Under the pieces are notes generated by a model. The model had not been told where the DNA came from. It was given only the letters and a program-made list of their open reading frames with translations, and did not search any database. The position numbers and the translations under genes are program-made. From Nematostella vectensis (Eukaryota > Cnidaria > Anthozoa > Actiniaria > Edwardsiidae): a stretch of DNA of 64,000 nt. Shown piece after piece: positions 23,401 through 53,879 of this stretch; the first letter of the stretch is position 1; each line of letters begins with the position of its first letter. The stretch is taken from assembly GCF_932526225.1 (NCBI RefSeq), contig NC_064046.1:8519719-8583718 (forward strand), given 5' to 3'.

Positions 23401-26262
23401 CCCAATATCTTCGAAAATGAAAAGGGAGTGATCAGAAGGGGCGTGGCTGTGCCCCCCCCCCCCCCAATATTTTATTAATGATTTTGTATTGTGCCCCCCA
23501 CTCCCCCAATCTTACGGGGCCTTCTACGGTTCTGAAAGACCAGTATCTAAAAGTAATCGGAGACCCCGAAGGGATATGTCACATGGGACAGGTTGACATA
23601 TCGGTCATTTTTACGTCGTGAACGAGTACCATTCAAGGTTGGTTCTCGAACGTTAGCGCAACCCACGTAATTTTCCGAATCTCGCTAGAACGCAAGCGAA
23701 AGCGGAAGCGAACGCAAGCGAAAGCGGAAGCGAACGCAACTGCTTGATTTTCTTGCGCTTGTGTTTGACCAAGAGAGCATTGCACTACTGTTTTGGGGAA
23801 ATGGGCCAACAATGATTGTTGACTCACACTCACATGGTATGTATGGGGCAGTTATGGCATATGCTTTACCGGGGAATACAAGGCAGCTGATACACTGGTA
23901 CTCTCGAAAAGCTCAAGAAACCTGCACTCTGACCTTCATAAATTATCAAGGGATGCTTTATCACTAGTTGGTCCAAACTTTTTTAATTATACTGTAAATA
24001 AGAAAAACCAACAAAGAAACTCTCATAGATAATCATCTTGGGATATATTGTTGGAGTAATTTGTTGCTAAGTCGTGTAAAGCTTTGTAATAGCAAAAGAT
24101 ATGAAAATAATAGCATTGATTTATTTAGCCTAAAGTGGTTTCTGTAATCCCAGAAAAGATTTGGAATTTCATACCACCAACCCACCATGTGGGAATTTTG
24201 AATGATTGGGTGGAGGGTTTTTAAGTGCTGATTCCAAACACTGTATTTAAAACATTCCTATTACTCCTTCTTTACATTTACACTTAAAACTTTGTTTCAA
24301 TAAGCATATGAAGTTAAAAATTTACAAAGTATATACAGTCGTTACTGAATAAGTAGAGAAGAAGCTTTCTAGTGGTAAAAAAGTACATGTTTTAGAGGGA
24401 AAAAAAGCCCGAAGTCTCCCAGTAAAAAAACGACACCGGTAAGGTTTTAATCAAAATAAAAGACATCTCAGTGGGGGACTTGCGCTAAGAGATCACATCA
24501 TTTCTATAGTATCTATCAAAAGGTCACGTGTGATCTCTTAGTGCAAGTCCCCTACTGTGCTTTTTTAGCACACTGTGTGTCTTTAAAAAGTATCTCTTAA
24601 ATTCTGATCAGCGTCCACTACCTTACCATCGAGTGCCAGATCCCTCTCAAATTTACCCCTAAAATACTCTTTGACACGAGTATTACACACTTTGGTAACA
24701 AACTCTGTACAAACACTTTCGATAATTGCACAGTCGATTTTCGTATCTCCGAGGAAGGATTTAAAAGCTCTAAAAATATTAGAGTTGTTGACCGCATTGA
24801 AATGGGCTACTTCTAACAATTTACTTTTATACCTATCAAAACAAGCGTCATTCACGAATTCTCTAACAGTAGAGTGTACTTCCCTGACAAAAGCCATTGC
24901 TCTTTGGTCAATGAATGTTAAATTGCCTTCATCTAAAAGCTTTAGGGCAGAGGGTAAACAAGTCTTATCTTCACATTTTATAATGCGCAGAAGGTCGAGC
25001 TCGTTACTCATCTTCTCTTTACTCGATAATGTCCTATCGTGCCTCTATCCTGAAAAAGGAGATCTAGATGGATCTATATTGACAAATTTCCATAGTTAAG
25101 GATGCCGATTTGAACTTGATCCGTGTTCTGTGCATTACTACTCTGGACCACACCCGGCATTTCTTTAAGGCACGCACCTGTTAACTGAGATTTCTAATAA
25201 AGTTTTTTCTTTATTTTCTTTCTACTTTTTTTCGCCCAAAAAAAGATGTCAATTGCTATCAGTGCAGCAGCAAATCCAGCTGTAGTCCGGTCACGTGTTC
25301 AAACCAAGCATACTGCTACGTCATGAACCAGACCAAGGTGATCGCGGGCGAAAAAAGCCGAGTGACGACTGCTGGATGTATGTCCAACTGCACAGATACA
25401 GGAAAACAACATGGCTGCGCTGGAAAGGTATTACTAGACAACCGTCAGTTGAATAACGAGCGAGGGACTGGAGGGGATACTAAATGTCAATCAACCACTC
25501 CGCTGTTATTGTTTATTATTGAAAATACAACAGTTTATTCGCAAGGAAAATAAAAAATCTAGGAATTAATTCTGATTAAGTTATTGACGATATTTGATGG
25601 AAAATATCTAGGTTACTCTCTTTAATTAACCGGTGGTAATGGATTCTTAGAGTCACTCGCATTCGCATGTACATTTGTATCGCCCGGTGAGGGGAGACAT
25701 GTTTTTCTTTTTTGCTTCTAACCTTCTTTTTTTGTCTCCAGACAAACTGCCATATCTCATGCTGCCCTTATGGATATTGTAACAATCCCGACGCTCCTAA
25801 CAGTAAGATCACGACGTCAATCAATATTACGATTAATAATCATTGAACTAATGAAAAAAAACGTAGTTGTTCAAATCACCTACACATTGAAATCTACAAA
25901 ATTTTGTCTCAGTTTGTTTAGTGGACTCCTGATATTTTTTTCCAGATTACCCAAAATGCTATTACTGCAACTCGAAAGTCTCGTCAGAAGACTGCACAGA
26001 GAATCAGTATTTGATTGAATGCAGTCTAATGGAAGGAGCTCAGTCTAACTGCTTCACGAAGCATAACAACGGAACCTACGAGAAAGGCTGCTCCAGAGAC
26101 TACCTGACCTGTCTGCTCGCTACCGGGGTATGCTCTGGCAAAGGTTCCGCCGAGTGTTCATATAAATGCTGCAGCGGTCTAGGATGCAACGGCGCCTTTA
26201 GGGCAGGGGTCAGCGTACTCTTCATACTCGCATGCGCAGTTATAGTCAATTTGTTGTCCTGA
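20429..26262 (+). CDS. Secreted, probably GPI-anchored protein: two WSC-like and two Ly6/uPAR-like domains
   Basis: Exons 20429-20480, 21009-21281, 22612-22681, 23126-23325, 25246-25427, 25742-25802 and 25946-26262 join in phase to 384 codons. Residues 1-17 are a signal peptide (MFSSIVFIMALQFSLIE). Two WSC-like modules follow (about 24-108 and 111-198): RLGCFKDN...SVFGVQNGKECYS...ANEVYEF and RLGCYGDN...SVFGVQSGGNCYS...SNEVYQL. Two three-finger (Ly6/uPAR) modules follow (about 199-280 and 284-364), starting NCYQCSS and KCYYCNS and ending CCPYGYCN and CCSGLGCN. The C-terminus is a hydrophobic stretch (VSVLFILACAVIVNLLS) right after the last CN, typical of a GPI signal. WSC-like modules often bind carbohydrate, and Ly6 modules bind proteins. 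The ligand is unknown, and the domain names rest on cysteine pattern and motif only. Confidence 0.88.
21371..22120. repeat. Five tandem copies of a 151-156-bp unit
   Basis: Unit starts at 21371, 21527, 21680, 21832 and 21983 (TACCGCTTACACC). Copies are nearly identical; most length change comes from the poly-G run after GGGGAAGGGA. It sits in intron 2 of the WSC/Ly6 gene, starting about 90 bp after the donor. Each unit contains ATATGCTTTTAGCTCACCGG. Confidence 0.95.
22284..22533. mobile_element. 250-bp MITE with terminal AAAGCCGCATTGTCACC
   Basis: Terminal inverted repeats of about 27 bp: left AAAGCCGCATTGTCACCAGT, right ACTGGTGACAATGCGGCTTT. There is no ORF. A related end is present at 40387-40428 in a SUPT16H intron. 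The flanks are TA-rich and a 2-3 bp target duplication (TA or TAA) is possible. Confidence 0.85.
23360..23530. repeat. Dispersed C-rich element, copy 1
   Basis: Begins AGGGCCATAGCAAGGGGTGG and contains GGGGCGTGGCTGTGCC, a poly-C run, and TGTATTGTGCCCCCC, ending GGGGCCTTCTACGG. The same order of blocks occurs at 27958-28095, so this is a dispersed family rather than simple C-richness. It lies in intron 4 of the WSC/Ly6 gene. Confidence 0.65.
24469..24556. mobile_element. 88-bp hairpin MITE
   Basis: Termini are GGGGGACTTGCGCTAAGAGA and TCTCTTAGTGCAAGTCCCC, almost perfectly complementary, with about 30 bp between arms. They match the single end at 8773 and, more distantly, the ends of 35995-36240. 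It starts 27 bp beyond the stop of the nested ORF at 24583-25011. Confidence 0.85.
24583..25011 (-). CDS. Hypothetical 142-residue protein nested in an intron
   Basis: Uninterrupted ORF on the strand opposite the WSC/Ly6 gene, within its intron 4 (23326-25245). It starts in a favourable context (AAGATGA) and ends in TAA. The composition looks like a folded cytosolic protein: no low complexity, no signal peptide, several amphipathic helices, and a balanced charge pattern (RIIKCEDKTCLPSALKLLDE; YKSKLLEVAHFNAV; FRAFKSFLGDTKI; RVKEYFRGKFERDL). I do not recognise the family. It could be an intronless gene, a retrocopy, or the relic of a mobile element. The stop is 27 bp from a MITE hairpin. Confidence 0.45.
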   Translation of the reverse strand: MSNELDLLRIIKCEDKTCLPSALKLLDEGNLTFIDQRAMAFVREVHSTVREFVNDACFDRYKSKLLEVAHFNAVNNSNIFRAFKSFLGDTKIDCAIIESVCTEFVTKVCNTRVKEYFRGKFERDLALDGKVVDADQNLRDTF

Positions 26263-26327
26263 TTGTTGTAAAAGAGACCGCTGACCCGTGAACAGTAGCA
26301 TGATAGCCGGTTCTTATTCGAGGTTAA

Positions 26328-26668
26328 CGGGAAATTCTGTTTTCGAATACTGGGAGTTCTGTGGGAAGCGAAGGCCGAGGTGCGCTGGTACGAGGAAGCA
26401 CACTGGCCTCCTATCCTCCGCAGACAACTCTACTCTGTAATGGCCTTTATTCAGATTAGGATTTCCTGTGTTTGCGATTTTAGGACGCGGGAGACTGGTA
26501 CCTCCCCCTACGTTTTTTTGCCACAAGAACTCCGCACCGAAAAAAACGCTTTTTCATTCCGATGAGAAGAGATGACTGCGGAGGAAGCTGGAAGCACCCT
26601 CTCCCAACGCTCCTCGGCCTTTTCGCGCCAAAGAATTCCCAATATTCAAAAACAAAACATTTTCGCAA
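26328..26668. mobile_element. Inverted-repeat element of about 340 bp
   Basis: Left end GGGAAATTCTGTTTTCGAAT with ACTGGGAGTTCTGTGGGAAGC; right end AAAGAATTCCCAATATTC followed by AAAAACAAAACATTTTCG. These form imperfect inverted termini of about 45 bp. The interior contains a second partly self-complementary part. ORFs here have no recognisable features. It lies just downstream of the WSC/Ly6 gene. Confidence 0.6.
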
Positions 26669-26784
26669 AACCCCGAGTGAGAGCCGGCAAGCAGGCTGCG
26701 TAAACAGCGGAGAAAATATACGCAGAATGTTTGTTCTATTTGCACTAAAAAGAGAACTCCCTAATTCTAAAGTTTACTCTAAAA

Positions 26785-26790
26785 AATAAA
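26785..26790 (+). terminator. Possible polyadenylation signal of the WSC/Ly6 gene
   Basis: AATAAA about 520 bp after the stop codon and beyond the inverted-repeat element. If used, the 3' UTR would contain that element. Confidence 0.3.
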
Positions 26791-27237
26791 ACTCTGTTAG
26801 AGCCTGGTTAGATTTAGATTATGTGTGTATGATAAGTTAACTCAACGGTCAAGAAAAAAAGTGTTTTCCCTCATATTTACCTCAGACTTAGCGGTCACTT
26901 CTATTAAGCAAGGGGCGCCCGTTCCGTTTGCCAAATACCACTGCATTTGACCTTTATTAAGCGGTCACTTGGCCGAGGTTCACCCAGTTTGTAGTTCAAT
27001 TATTTTGCCAGATTGTCGTCAATGACTCGCACCTTATATATTTTAGAGCTCGGCAATAATTAACACTGATGCATCAAGTTGCCGTATTATCTTTATAGAC
27101 TGTTTGTGAATGGATAAATGTAGAGCTTGTGTTATTAATACGTTTTGGGCTCTGTTAAGCGGTCACGTGGTCCAGCCCCGAAGGTGTCCGAAGGAGTGAT
27201 CTCCTAAACCATTAATATATTACATTCTTTTATTATA

Positions 27238-27505
27238 TGAAGAAAACGTTGTCGTTTTGAGGGACTGGTACCGAGGACTCTTAGTTTCTTTTCAGATACT
27301 TTCTCCCTTGACCAAAGATTCTCACAGTCACTGTTTTTCTCTCCTGATTACAAGTCATAATGTTTACGAAGCACCTGCGGTACGGCAACCTTAAAAATGA
27401 CAAAATTATGCAGTTTTTCCAAAAAAGGTATATTAGTTTCCTTATATGGAAGTTACCGCGTTTGGCAAAAACGACAATTTTTGGCTAAATTTTTTTGATG
27501 TCAAT
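27238..27505. repeat. Dispersed element copy A (also at 56755)
   Basis: Shares ordered blocks with 56755-56985: CGTTGTCGTTTT, CTGGTACCGAG, CACTGTTTTTCTC, GCGAAGCACCTGCGGTACGG (ACGAAGC here), CCTTAAAAATGACAA and AAACGACAATTT. It is slightly longer than the other copy, with 35 extra bases near 27425-27470. No terminal repeats or poly-A are evident, so its class is unknown. Confidence 0.8.
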
Positions 27506-27957
27506 ATATTCGAGCACCAATGTAATAAAGCTTCACGTGAAACCACAATAAAATAAAGGCGGTACCTTTCAAATGTGGCGCGTCTTTCTTAATTATCTAT
27601 CATTCATTAGATGTTAGAAATCTTCGAAGAGAGTCCGCAGAATATCGAAAACTATTAGTAAGATATACTCTACATATCTAAAAAGCCATAGCTCTCCTAA
27701 CTCCCGCTCCCCAAGGGAGTACGGTCTGTCAGTATTCAACCTACAAAGTGAACGACTGACTGCCATCGAGTCAGTCTGTCAAGCAATTAGATAGGCAGTC
27801 AGTACAGTTTTCGGGAGGGGAGGAGGGGGTCCTTCATAAAGAGTCAAACCAGCACACATGCTTGTCAGAGGGCTCAAAATAATAAGCCCCGTCCCCCTTA
27901 GCGAAAAGCAAGATCATTTGTGTGATATAATATTTGTTCAGCATTTTTAGCGAAGGC

Positions 27958-28095
27958 CGTAGCATGGGGTGGGACGACTGGGGGCAAATGCCCCCCCCCC
28001 CCATATTTTCAAAAAATTATATTTCAAAAAATTATATGGATAGACCAGTAAGGGCGTGGCTGTACCCCGTATTGTGCCCCCCAATATTTCGAGGC
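27958..28095. repeat. Dispersed C-rich element, copy 2
   Basis: GGCCGTAGCATGGGGTGGG, then GGGCAAATGCCCCCC, AGGGCGTGGCTGTACC, GTATTGTGCCCCCCAATATT and GCCTGCTAC, in the same order as at 23360-23530. Confidence 0.65.
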
Positions 28096-29085
28096 CTGCT
28101 ACAGGTAAACTGATTTTGTTCACCTAAGCTAACTCTGATTTAGATTTGCTGATTTTATGTGACGTACAATATCGTAATGATTTAGGGTCTTTTGGGGTGT
28201 TTATGACGGACCATTAGAAAAGTGAAGGGGTGAGTCGGGACGTTTCAGTCGTGCATGTTTTTTTTCTTCTTGTCTCCAAGTTGTGCATGAATTATTTTTA
28301 TCGTTGTATGCATTTTTTTTCTGTCTGCTTTGGGCTGCATGCATTTTTTCTAGGCTTTTCATCGTTGTATGCATTTTTTTCTGTCTGGTTTGGGTTGCAT
28401 GCGTTTTTTCACCAGGCTTTCCATCGTGTATGATTTTTTTGTTCCTTACCCTCCCTACCCTCCCTTCACTTTTCTAATGGTCCTTCCCTTATAAGACAGG
28501 GGGCGCTTATTGCAGAGAGGGCGCTTATTTCCTTTCGGCGAAAAAATGCCAGTTTCTGGATTGTTAGCGATTTAACTCAAACGACAGTACGAGATATAGA
28601 AGTTGGAGTGATGATAAGTAGACCCGTGTTCGTAATGAGAGAATGCCAATGGGAGCTAAATAAAATGAAGATTTATATCATTTGACAATAACTAAGTTTT
28701 TTTTTTCTTTAAAAACGATATTCTGGACTCATATTCAACTGTCGACGCAAATTACAACTTCGGTGGATTTCCTCCTACGATCTTTTTAGGGGGGAGGGAA
28801 GGGGGGCGCTTATTGGAGAGGGGCGTAAACTACCAGCTTCTATAACATAATTTTTATTAATTTGCGCTCGTATAGATATAATGGTGGAGGGATAATAAGC
28901 AGACCTGTGTAGCAATGTGGGAATGTCATTGCGAACTAAATAAAATGAAGATTTACACAATTCAAGTTGTCCTTTCGTGTTGGGGTTTCTTTTTTAGGGG
29001 GAGGGAGGGCGCTTATTAGGGAGGGGTCGCTAATTCCAAAATTCGAGGTCGAGGGGGGCCATTATTCCAGTCATATACCGTAAAT

Positions 29086-29450
29086 GATCTAATAAACGCC
29101 CGGGGCGTTTATTAAATTTCGATGGTCCGATAGGGGGCGTTTAATAGATAGGAGTAGTTTAATAGAGAAGGGTTTTCTTTAAAAACTATAAAAATATAAC
29201 AGACCTAGGTCAGTGGGGTTCTAGTCTCAGTCAGGATCACGTTTAATTATAGCCTGCGTAGCAAGCATTTCTTGACATTAAGCAAGTCTCACCTACTAGA
29301 AGCCAAAATCAGACAAATTCTAAACTACCGAAAAATTGTCGTTTTTTTTAAGATGGGAGGGAGGGAAGGGGCGTTTAATTGAGGGGGGGGGGCGTTTGTT
29401 AGAGAGGGTGTTCACTACTTGTAAGCTTAGGGAGACGTTCATTAGATAGG
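29086..29450. mobile_element. ACCGTAAATGA-family element, truncated copy
   Basis: Begins ACCGTAAATGATCTAATAAA and continues through GATGGTCCGATAGGGGGCGT, CAGTGGGGTTCTAGTC and TAATTATAGCCTGCGTAGCA. The same blocks occur, reverse-complemented, at the right half of 55526-56118. The second terminal repeat is not visible here. Confidence 0.75.
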
Positions 29451-29535
29451 AACAGTTCTTTTGGGCTTCTGCTATTTGTATTCGAGTCGGGTTTTGACCG
29501 GGAGAGACTGGCCTCTAGCAATCATAAATCTTATA

Positions 29536-29642
29536 CTGTGATTGGCCCAACCTTCGATGACGTCACCTTCCTTGCTTCCCGCCATTTTGTTTGTAAATCG
29601 ACCTTTCGTTCGAGAAGCAGCTTTCATGTGGAATTTCCAGTC
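29536..29642 (+). promoter_or_regulatory. SUPT16H core promoter and 5' UTR
   Basis: Within 105 bp upstream of the ATG there is an inverted CCAAT box (ATTGG at 29541), a full CRE palindrome TGACGTCA (29558-29565) and a YY1-type site GCCATTTTG (29581-29589). No TATA box lies at a fitting distance. This combination is typical of TATA-less housekeeping promoters. Binding is inferred from motifs only. Confidence 0.6.
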
Positions 29643-49390
<19,748 letters not shown>

Positions 49391-52300
49391 ACTGAACAGC
49401 TTTGTATAATTCCCCAGGACAAACAGATCTTTTAAACGCAGCTAAAAGTCTCAATGCGAACAGCGCCGAGAAAAAACTTCAACATAAAAAAAGCATGAAA
49501 ATTCTGTAGTTTGTGAAAGCTTTGACTCTGGATGCTGGAGTTTGCTAACTTGGGAGAAATCAGCCGCGTACAAAGAGGAGTTGGGGGGAGGGGTTTTAGT
49601 CAAATGTATCATATAGACGTGTCTAGACATGTGGATGAACGAACGATCCCGTCACCTTTGTATAATAACCTGCTAGTTACCCAGGCTCTTGATAAACAAT
49701 TGAGCGCTCCAACCTTTCACCGCAGACATACCAACGTCAAGCCCAAGGTTTTGTAACACATTGGGCCTCCTTTGTTGTTTCTACCACAGGTTACCCAGCT
49801 AAAAATTCATACATATCTAGGTTTTGAAGAACATCGTGGTATTGCTACCACGGGTTACCCAGTAAAGACTCTAGCAAAGGCCACGCATCACTGCAGCGGC
49901 GTAGCCAGGATTTTTAACAGGTGGGGGCCAAAAAGGAACTTTCAAGGCATTTTCTCCTGTATTTTAAATAATGTCTCATACATTTACTGTATTTTTGGCT
50001 GCTTAAAGGGGGGGCCTAGGCAACCCCCCTGGCTACGCCTAAGCACTGCCTTCATGTAACAGTGTTACGGAAAGCTAAGCAGTTAACCTCATGTAAGGTC
50101 GTCTTGATGTACCATGATGTGGTACTTCAAGATCGAGGGTCGAACCCTTTCTTGCGTGTTTTAGTACGCACAAGCAGTTCTTATGTACATTGTGATTTGA
50201 CAAATTTACTCAGACATTCTAGTGTTCTTGTGTTCTATTTTGAGTACGGTTTTGATGTTTCACATTGTACGCGCGAGGGGGGGGGGGGGGGGCTCGGCAA
50301 AATATAGCATTTCGGGGATCTCTGTCAAGCGCACCTTTTATATTATTCACATTTGATAAACAACGGTCCATTGGCTAGAAAACCATAAATAAACCATCCA
50401 CAAATTAAGTCTGTTACTTTATTGGCGATGTTTGGTTAAAAAGATATCAGTTACTCGCTTGAATAAGCCAAAGAAAACGGATGCATTGTATGAATCTTGG
50501 TTTAGTGTAAAATGGCGGCGTGATTGGCCTTCGTTATAGAAGTAGACCAACTATCGAGGAAGAGGGGTTTTGTTATGGCGCCTGACATATGATCCAGAGA
50601 GGGGGTCGACTAAGGAGGACAAAACAGCGTGATCTCATGTACTGGGATGACAAATTGCAAGATAACCGCGGAATCAATATCACTCTGGTTGAAACCTTCG
50701 TCTGCGGTGATTATTTTCGGTATGTTTAGGGTTGGCATTCAAGGGAATTCTGGGTAATTTCTAATATGGCGTTCAGTTTTTGTATCAAATATAGTACTGC
50801 GAGTTTTCATTGAAAACACCTTCAACTAATTCAAGCCTTCCTTTCTTGCAAGCTCTTATCGAGATTCTTAGCCACTTGAACATACATGTCGCTACTATTA
50901 GCATATAAACAAGTTAGTCTAAGATGATCTGGTAATTGAAAATGTAAAACGCCACGAAAAGTTGCTCCTAAATACACCCTTTTCTTTTATAAGAATCTTT
51001 TTCATAGGAACGTCAGCCTAAATTTTCACCTAATTTTGAAACATGCCGAGGCTCAGACATCAGCAACATATTGCTTTTTTAGTCCTGATGCCTTGAATCG
51101 AATTTGTCACAAGTGAGTTGAAGTTATTCTCCCGTGTTTCCAGTCTTCTCGGATAAGGACACTAAACCGGAGGTCCCGTCTCTTCTACTACACTAAACCT
51201 GAACCGAAGGGACGTAAAAGAACCACTGGGGACGCAATAAACCCTCTGGCAGTGACCACCCCCAGTGACAGTGCTTAACCGAGGTTACACCCTCATTGCC
51301 GGATTAGCTCGCTAGTGGCAATTATTGTATTTAAAAAAAAGGTTAAAAAAAGATGCGTTCTAAAAATTTTAAAATTCGGAATCAAATTGTGCTCATAATA
51401 ACAAAGTTATTTGTATTATTGCTATTGATCAATTGTATAATTCTCTTCCTAATAATTCATTGGGTACAATATTTTTATATACACTAAAATTTAAGAACAT
51501 ATTCAGCCTTAAAATGTCCCAAAAAATAAGAACGGCCCAGCCTCAACTGAAAATTAGACGTTCTTATAAAAAAAATTATTGGATTGCCTGCCGATCGCGA
51601 TTACAAGTGTACAAAGTAAAAAGGGGAGAAACACGAGATCAATTACTGGGAAGGACTAAAATGTGTCATATTGTAGACTGTTTCGGTTTTTCGCACAGAC
51701 TGTGCATGATAATATTTAAGTTTCAATTGAACTTATTTTCAGACTTGCCCTAATATACTTCAATTTTTCATCATTTCCAGCCCAATATGGAGTTATTTAA
51801 AACTTTTTATGACAAAAAAAGATAATGTTTTGAAACCTTGTATTGTTTTAGACAATTATAACAGGAGATGGCCGAGGGTATGTTCTACGATCTTTTAAAA
51901 GGCATTGATAATAAGGCGTATGGTGGAGCGGAAAGATAAAACCAATCCCCAGATCTTAGATGGCTGGACTGGCACTTGAGAACAAAAATTGCGGATTGCT
52001 TGTTATTAACTTTAAGTGGTCAAAAATTTTACCAAAGTTAATTTGTATATGTATAATATGAAGGAACTTTACAATACGGGGATGAAGAGATTTTGTATGC
52101 GGTTTAGAATTGAGTAACTTCTTGATCGACAACAATAACAACAAAAATCGCGTCTTCATCAACATGACGCTGAATCCTCCATACTTTGCATTCTGATAAT
52201 TTGGCGTTATCATTAGCGATAGGTTATATCAGGACACAATTCAGTATCGCACTTGAGGTCATATCTTGTCATCAATAGAATGATGTGTTCTGCTCGGGCT

Positions 52301-52428
52301 AGCCGACATATTAGGGTTAAGTAGGGTCGTATTTTGCTGGAGACTTTACGGTCTATTTCTGCGAGTCGTTGTGAGTGAGCTTTAATCGCGCGCAAAAGAC
52401 GATTAACAGCCTTTATTATTCAGTCGTT
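49391..52428. other. Intergenic region downstream of SUPT16H
   Basis: No gene was recognised. It holds the MITE at 49898-50039, a poly-G run near 50278-50292 and AT-rich unique sequence. An ORF at 51433-51753 starts with YNSLPNNS, faintly like the end of a LINE reverse transcriptase, but is too short to call. Confidence 0.55.
49898..50039. mobile_element. MITE with GGCGTAGCCAGG termini
   Basis: Left end GGCGTAGCCAGGATTTTTAA and right end CCCCCCTGGCTACGCC are inverted. Length is about 142 bp, with no ORF. Confidence 0.75.
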
Positions 52429-52830
52429 ATGAGTGAGCACAAACTCTCACTGCCTAAGGAGGAGCCATTAGCCATGAGCCCGTGCGATTACGGCTCGGTG
52501 TACGCGAGAAAGTACTCCGAGTTCAAAGACGATCAAACATGGACGAGCATGTACGAGAAAAACCTGGGACGCAAGGTTAGCGAACAACCGCCGTGGCTAC
52601 ATCCAGAGGCGGACGATACCTCAGAACAAGATGTAAGAAAAGAGAGGGATTTTGTATCTGTTCAAAAGGAGAAGGCCGTAGAATCGGGTTCACTTGGACA
52701 GCACAGGATTCGTGCACCTGACTTTGTTCAAACAGCAGAGCAGAGAAGAGCGCGACGACGTCAAGGGAGCAGTAGCAGATCGAGTACGATGGCAAACAGG
52801 GCAAGTAATGGGAATATGGAAACAAAGTAA
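52429..52830 (+). CDS. Small hypothetical protein, 133 residues
   Basis: Single-exon ORF from ATG 52429 (GTTATGAGT) to TAA. The protein is hydrophilic and charged. It has a conserved-looking N-terminal half (DYGSVYARKYSEFKDDQTW, SMYEKNLGRKV, PPWLHPEADD) and a basic, Ser-rich disordered tail (RRARRRQGSSSRSS). There is no signal peptide or membrane segment. The aromatic-rich short motifs recall small axonemal or sperm microtubule-associated proteins, but that is only an impression. An upstream in-frame extension has no ATG. Strand and start are well supported; function is unknown. Confidence 0.6.
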   Translation: MSEHKLSLPKEEPLAMSPCDYGSVYARKYSEFKDDQTWTSMYEKNLGRKVSEQPPWLHPEADDTSEQDVRKERDFVSVQKEKAVESGSLGQHRIRAPDFVQTAEQRRARRRQGSSSRSSTMANRASNGNMETK

Positions 52831-53222
52831 ACTATGTTAAGATGATTACAAAGTCTACATGGGCTACAGTGGGCTATATGGGCTTCAGTGAACCTTGTGG
52901 TTTCTTATGATAACTATAAAGAAGCTGTGTTGGTGCAGGTTCATTTCACACGAGACAATGAGACGCCAGACACCTTAAGTGCCGAGCGCAAAAATACTTA
53001 TATACTTCTTTTATTTATTTTTATGCTTCATGAATATTAGAAGACAGTTGTACGTTGTGAAGGTTTTGATTCTTCTGTTGTGTTTATTATATCACGTGAT
53101 AATGAGCTGACAATGCTTGACAGGGAATGATTCTCCTGATATCCGGGTCATCGGGGTCTACCGTCATCATGTCATTGTACTATTGTTTACGGTTCCAGAG
53201 AATATCCATAACCCCCACCCCC

Positions 53223-53256
<34 letters not shown>

Positions 53257-53879
53257 ACACACACCCCTCCATGGAGGGGATCGGAGGTATGACCCCCCAC
53301 TCCTCTGGAATTTCCACCCCTCTGGAAAAAAAATACAGTGTTAAGGAAAAAGGGCATTTAATCCCCCCCCCTCCCCTCTGGAAATTCCTGGGCGTTTTAC
53401 CCCCCCCCCCCCGAATTTCCAATCCCCTGTATGGGGGGGGGGGTATGGAGGGTATGGATATTTTCTGGAACTACACATTCAACATAGGTTTTTTTTGCCT
53501 CGTCTGAGCAGAATGGGCCATTACAATACAAACAAGAAAAAAGACTCAAAAAAAGCAAAAAAAAATTATTTTCTTAAAACAGGACATGAATTTTCTTCCT
53601 TTTTTTTAGGTAAATAAAAGAAGATCTTGTCTTTCTTTATTCTGTGACCTTGTCCTTTTCCATTTATTTATCGCCTTATGTGGAGCTAGGCTTGGAATGT
53701 CGTCGCGTTATCGCAGAATCCTTTTTCGCCCAATCGGTTATCATCTCGGTATCCTGCTAAAAATTATTGCATTATTTATGTTAGTTATATCAGTATCTCT
53801 CTTACGATAAGGATTCCATCCGAGTTGCGGTTCAGTCACTAATAGTCGAATTCACCCTACTTGCATGATATTGATATAC
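52831..53879. other. Intergenic, with C/CA-rich low complexity
   Basis: Contains a poly-C tract followed by (CA)n at about 53222-53263 and several C-rich segments to 53445 interleaved with GGAATTTCC-like motifs. No gene was seen. Confidence 0.6.

Larger units (their letters stand above)
26791..29535. other. Intergenic region rich in dispersed repeats
   Basis: No gene was found. It holds the dispersed element at 27238-27505, a C-rich copy at 27958-28095, a short array of GCATTTTTT(T)CTGTCTG-type units at 28308-28440, several GGGGGGCGCTTATT motifs at 28500-29040, and a member of the ACCGTAAATGA family from 29086. Confidence 0.6.

Noticed and set aside
51433-51753. 106-codon plus ORF, possible LINE tail
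   Set aside because: Only a YNSLPNN-like start resembles LINE C-termini; the rest does not align with the LINE at 32908.
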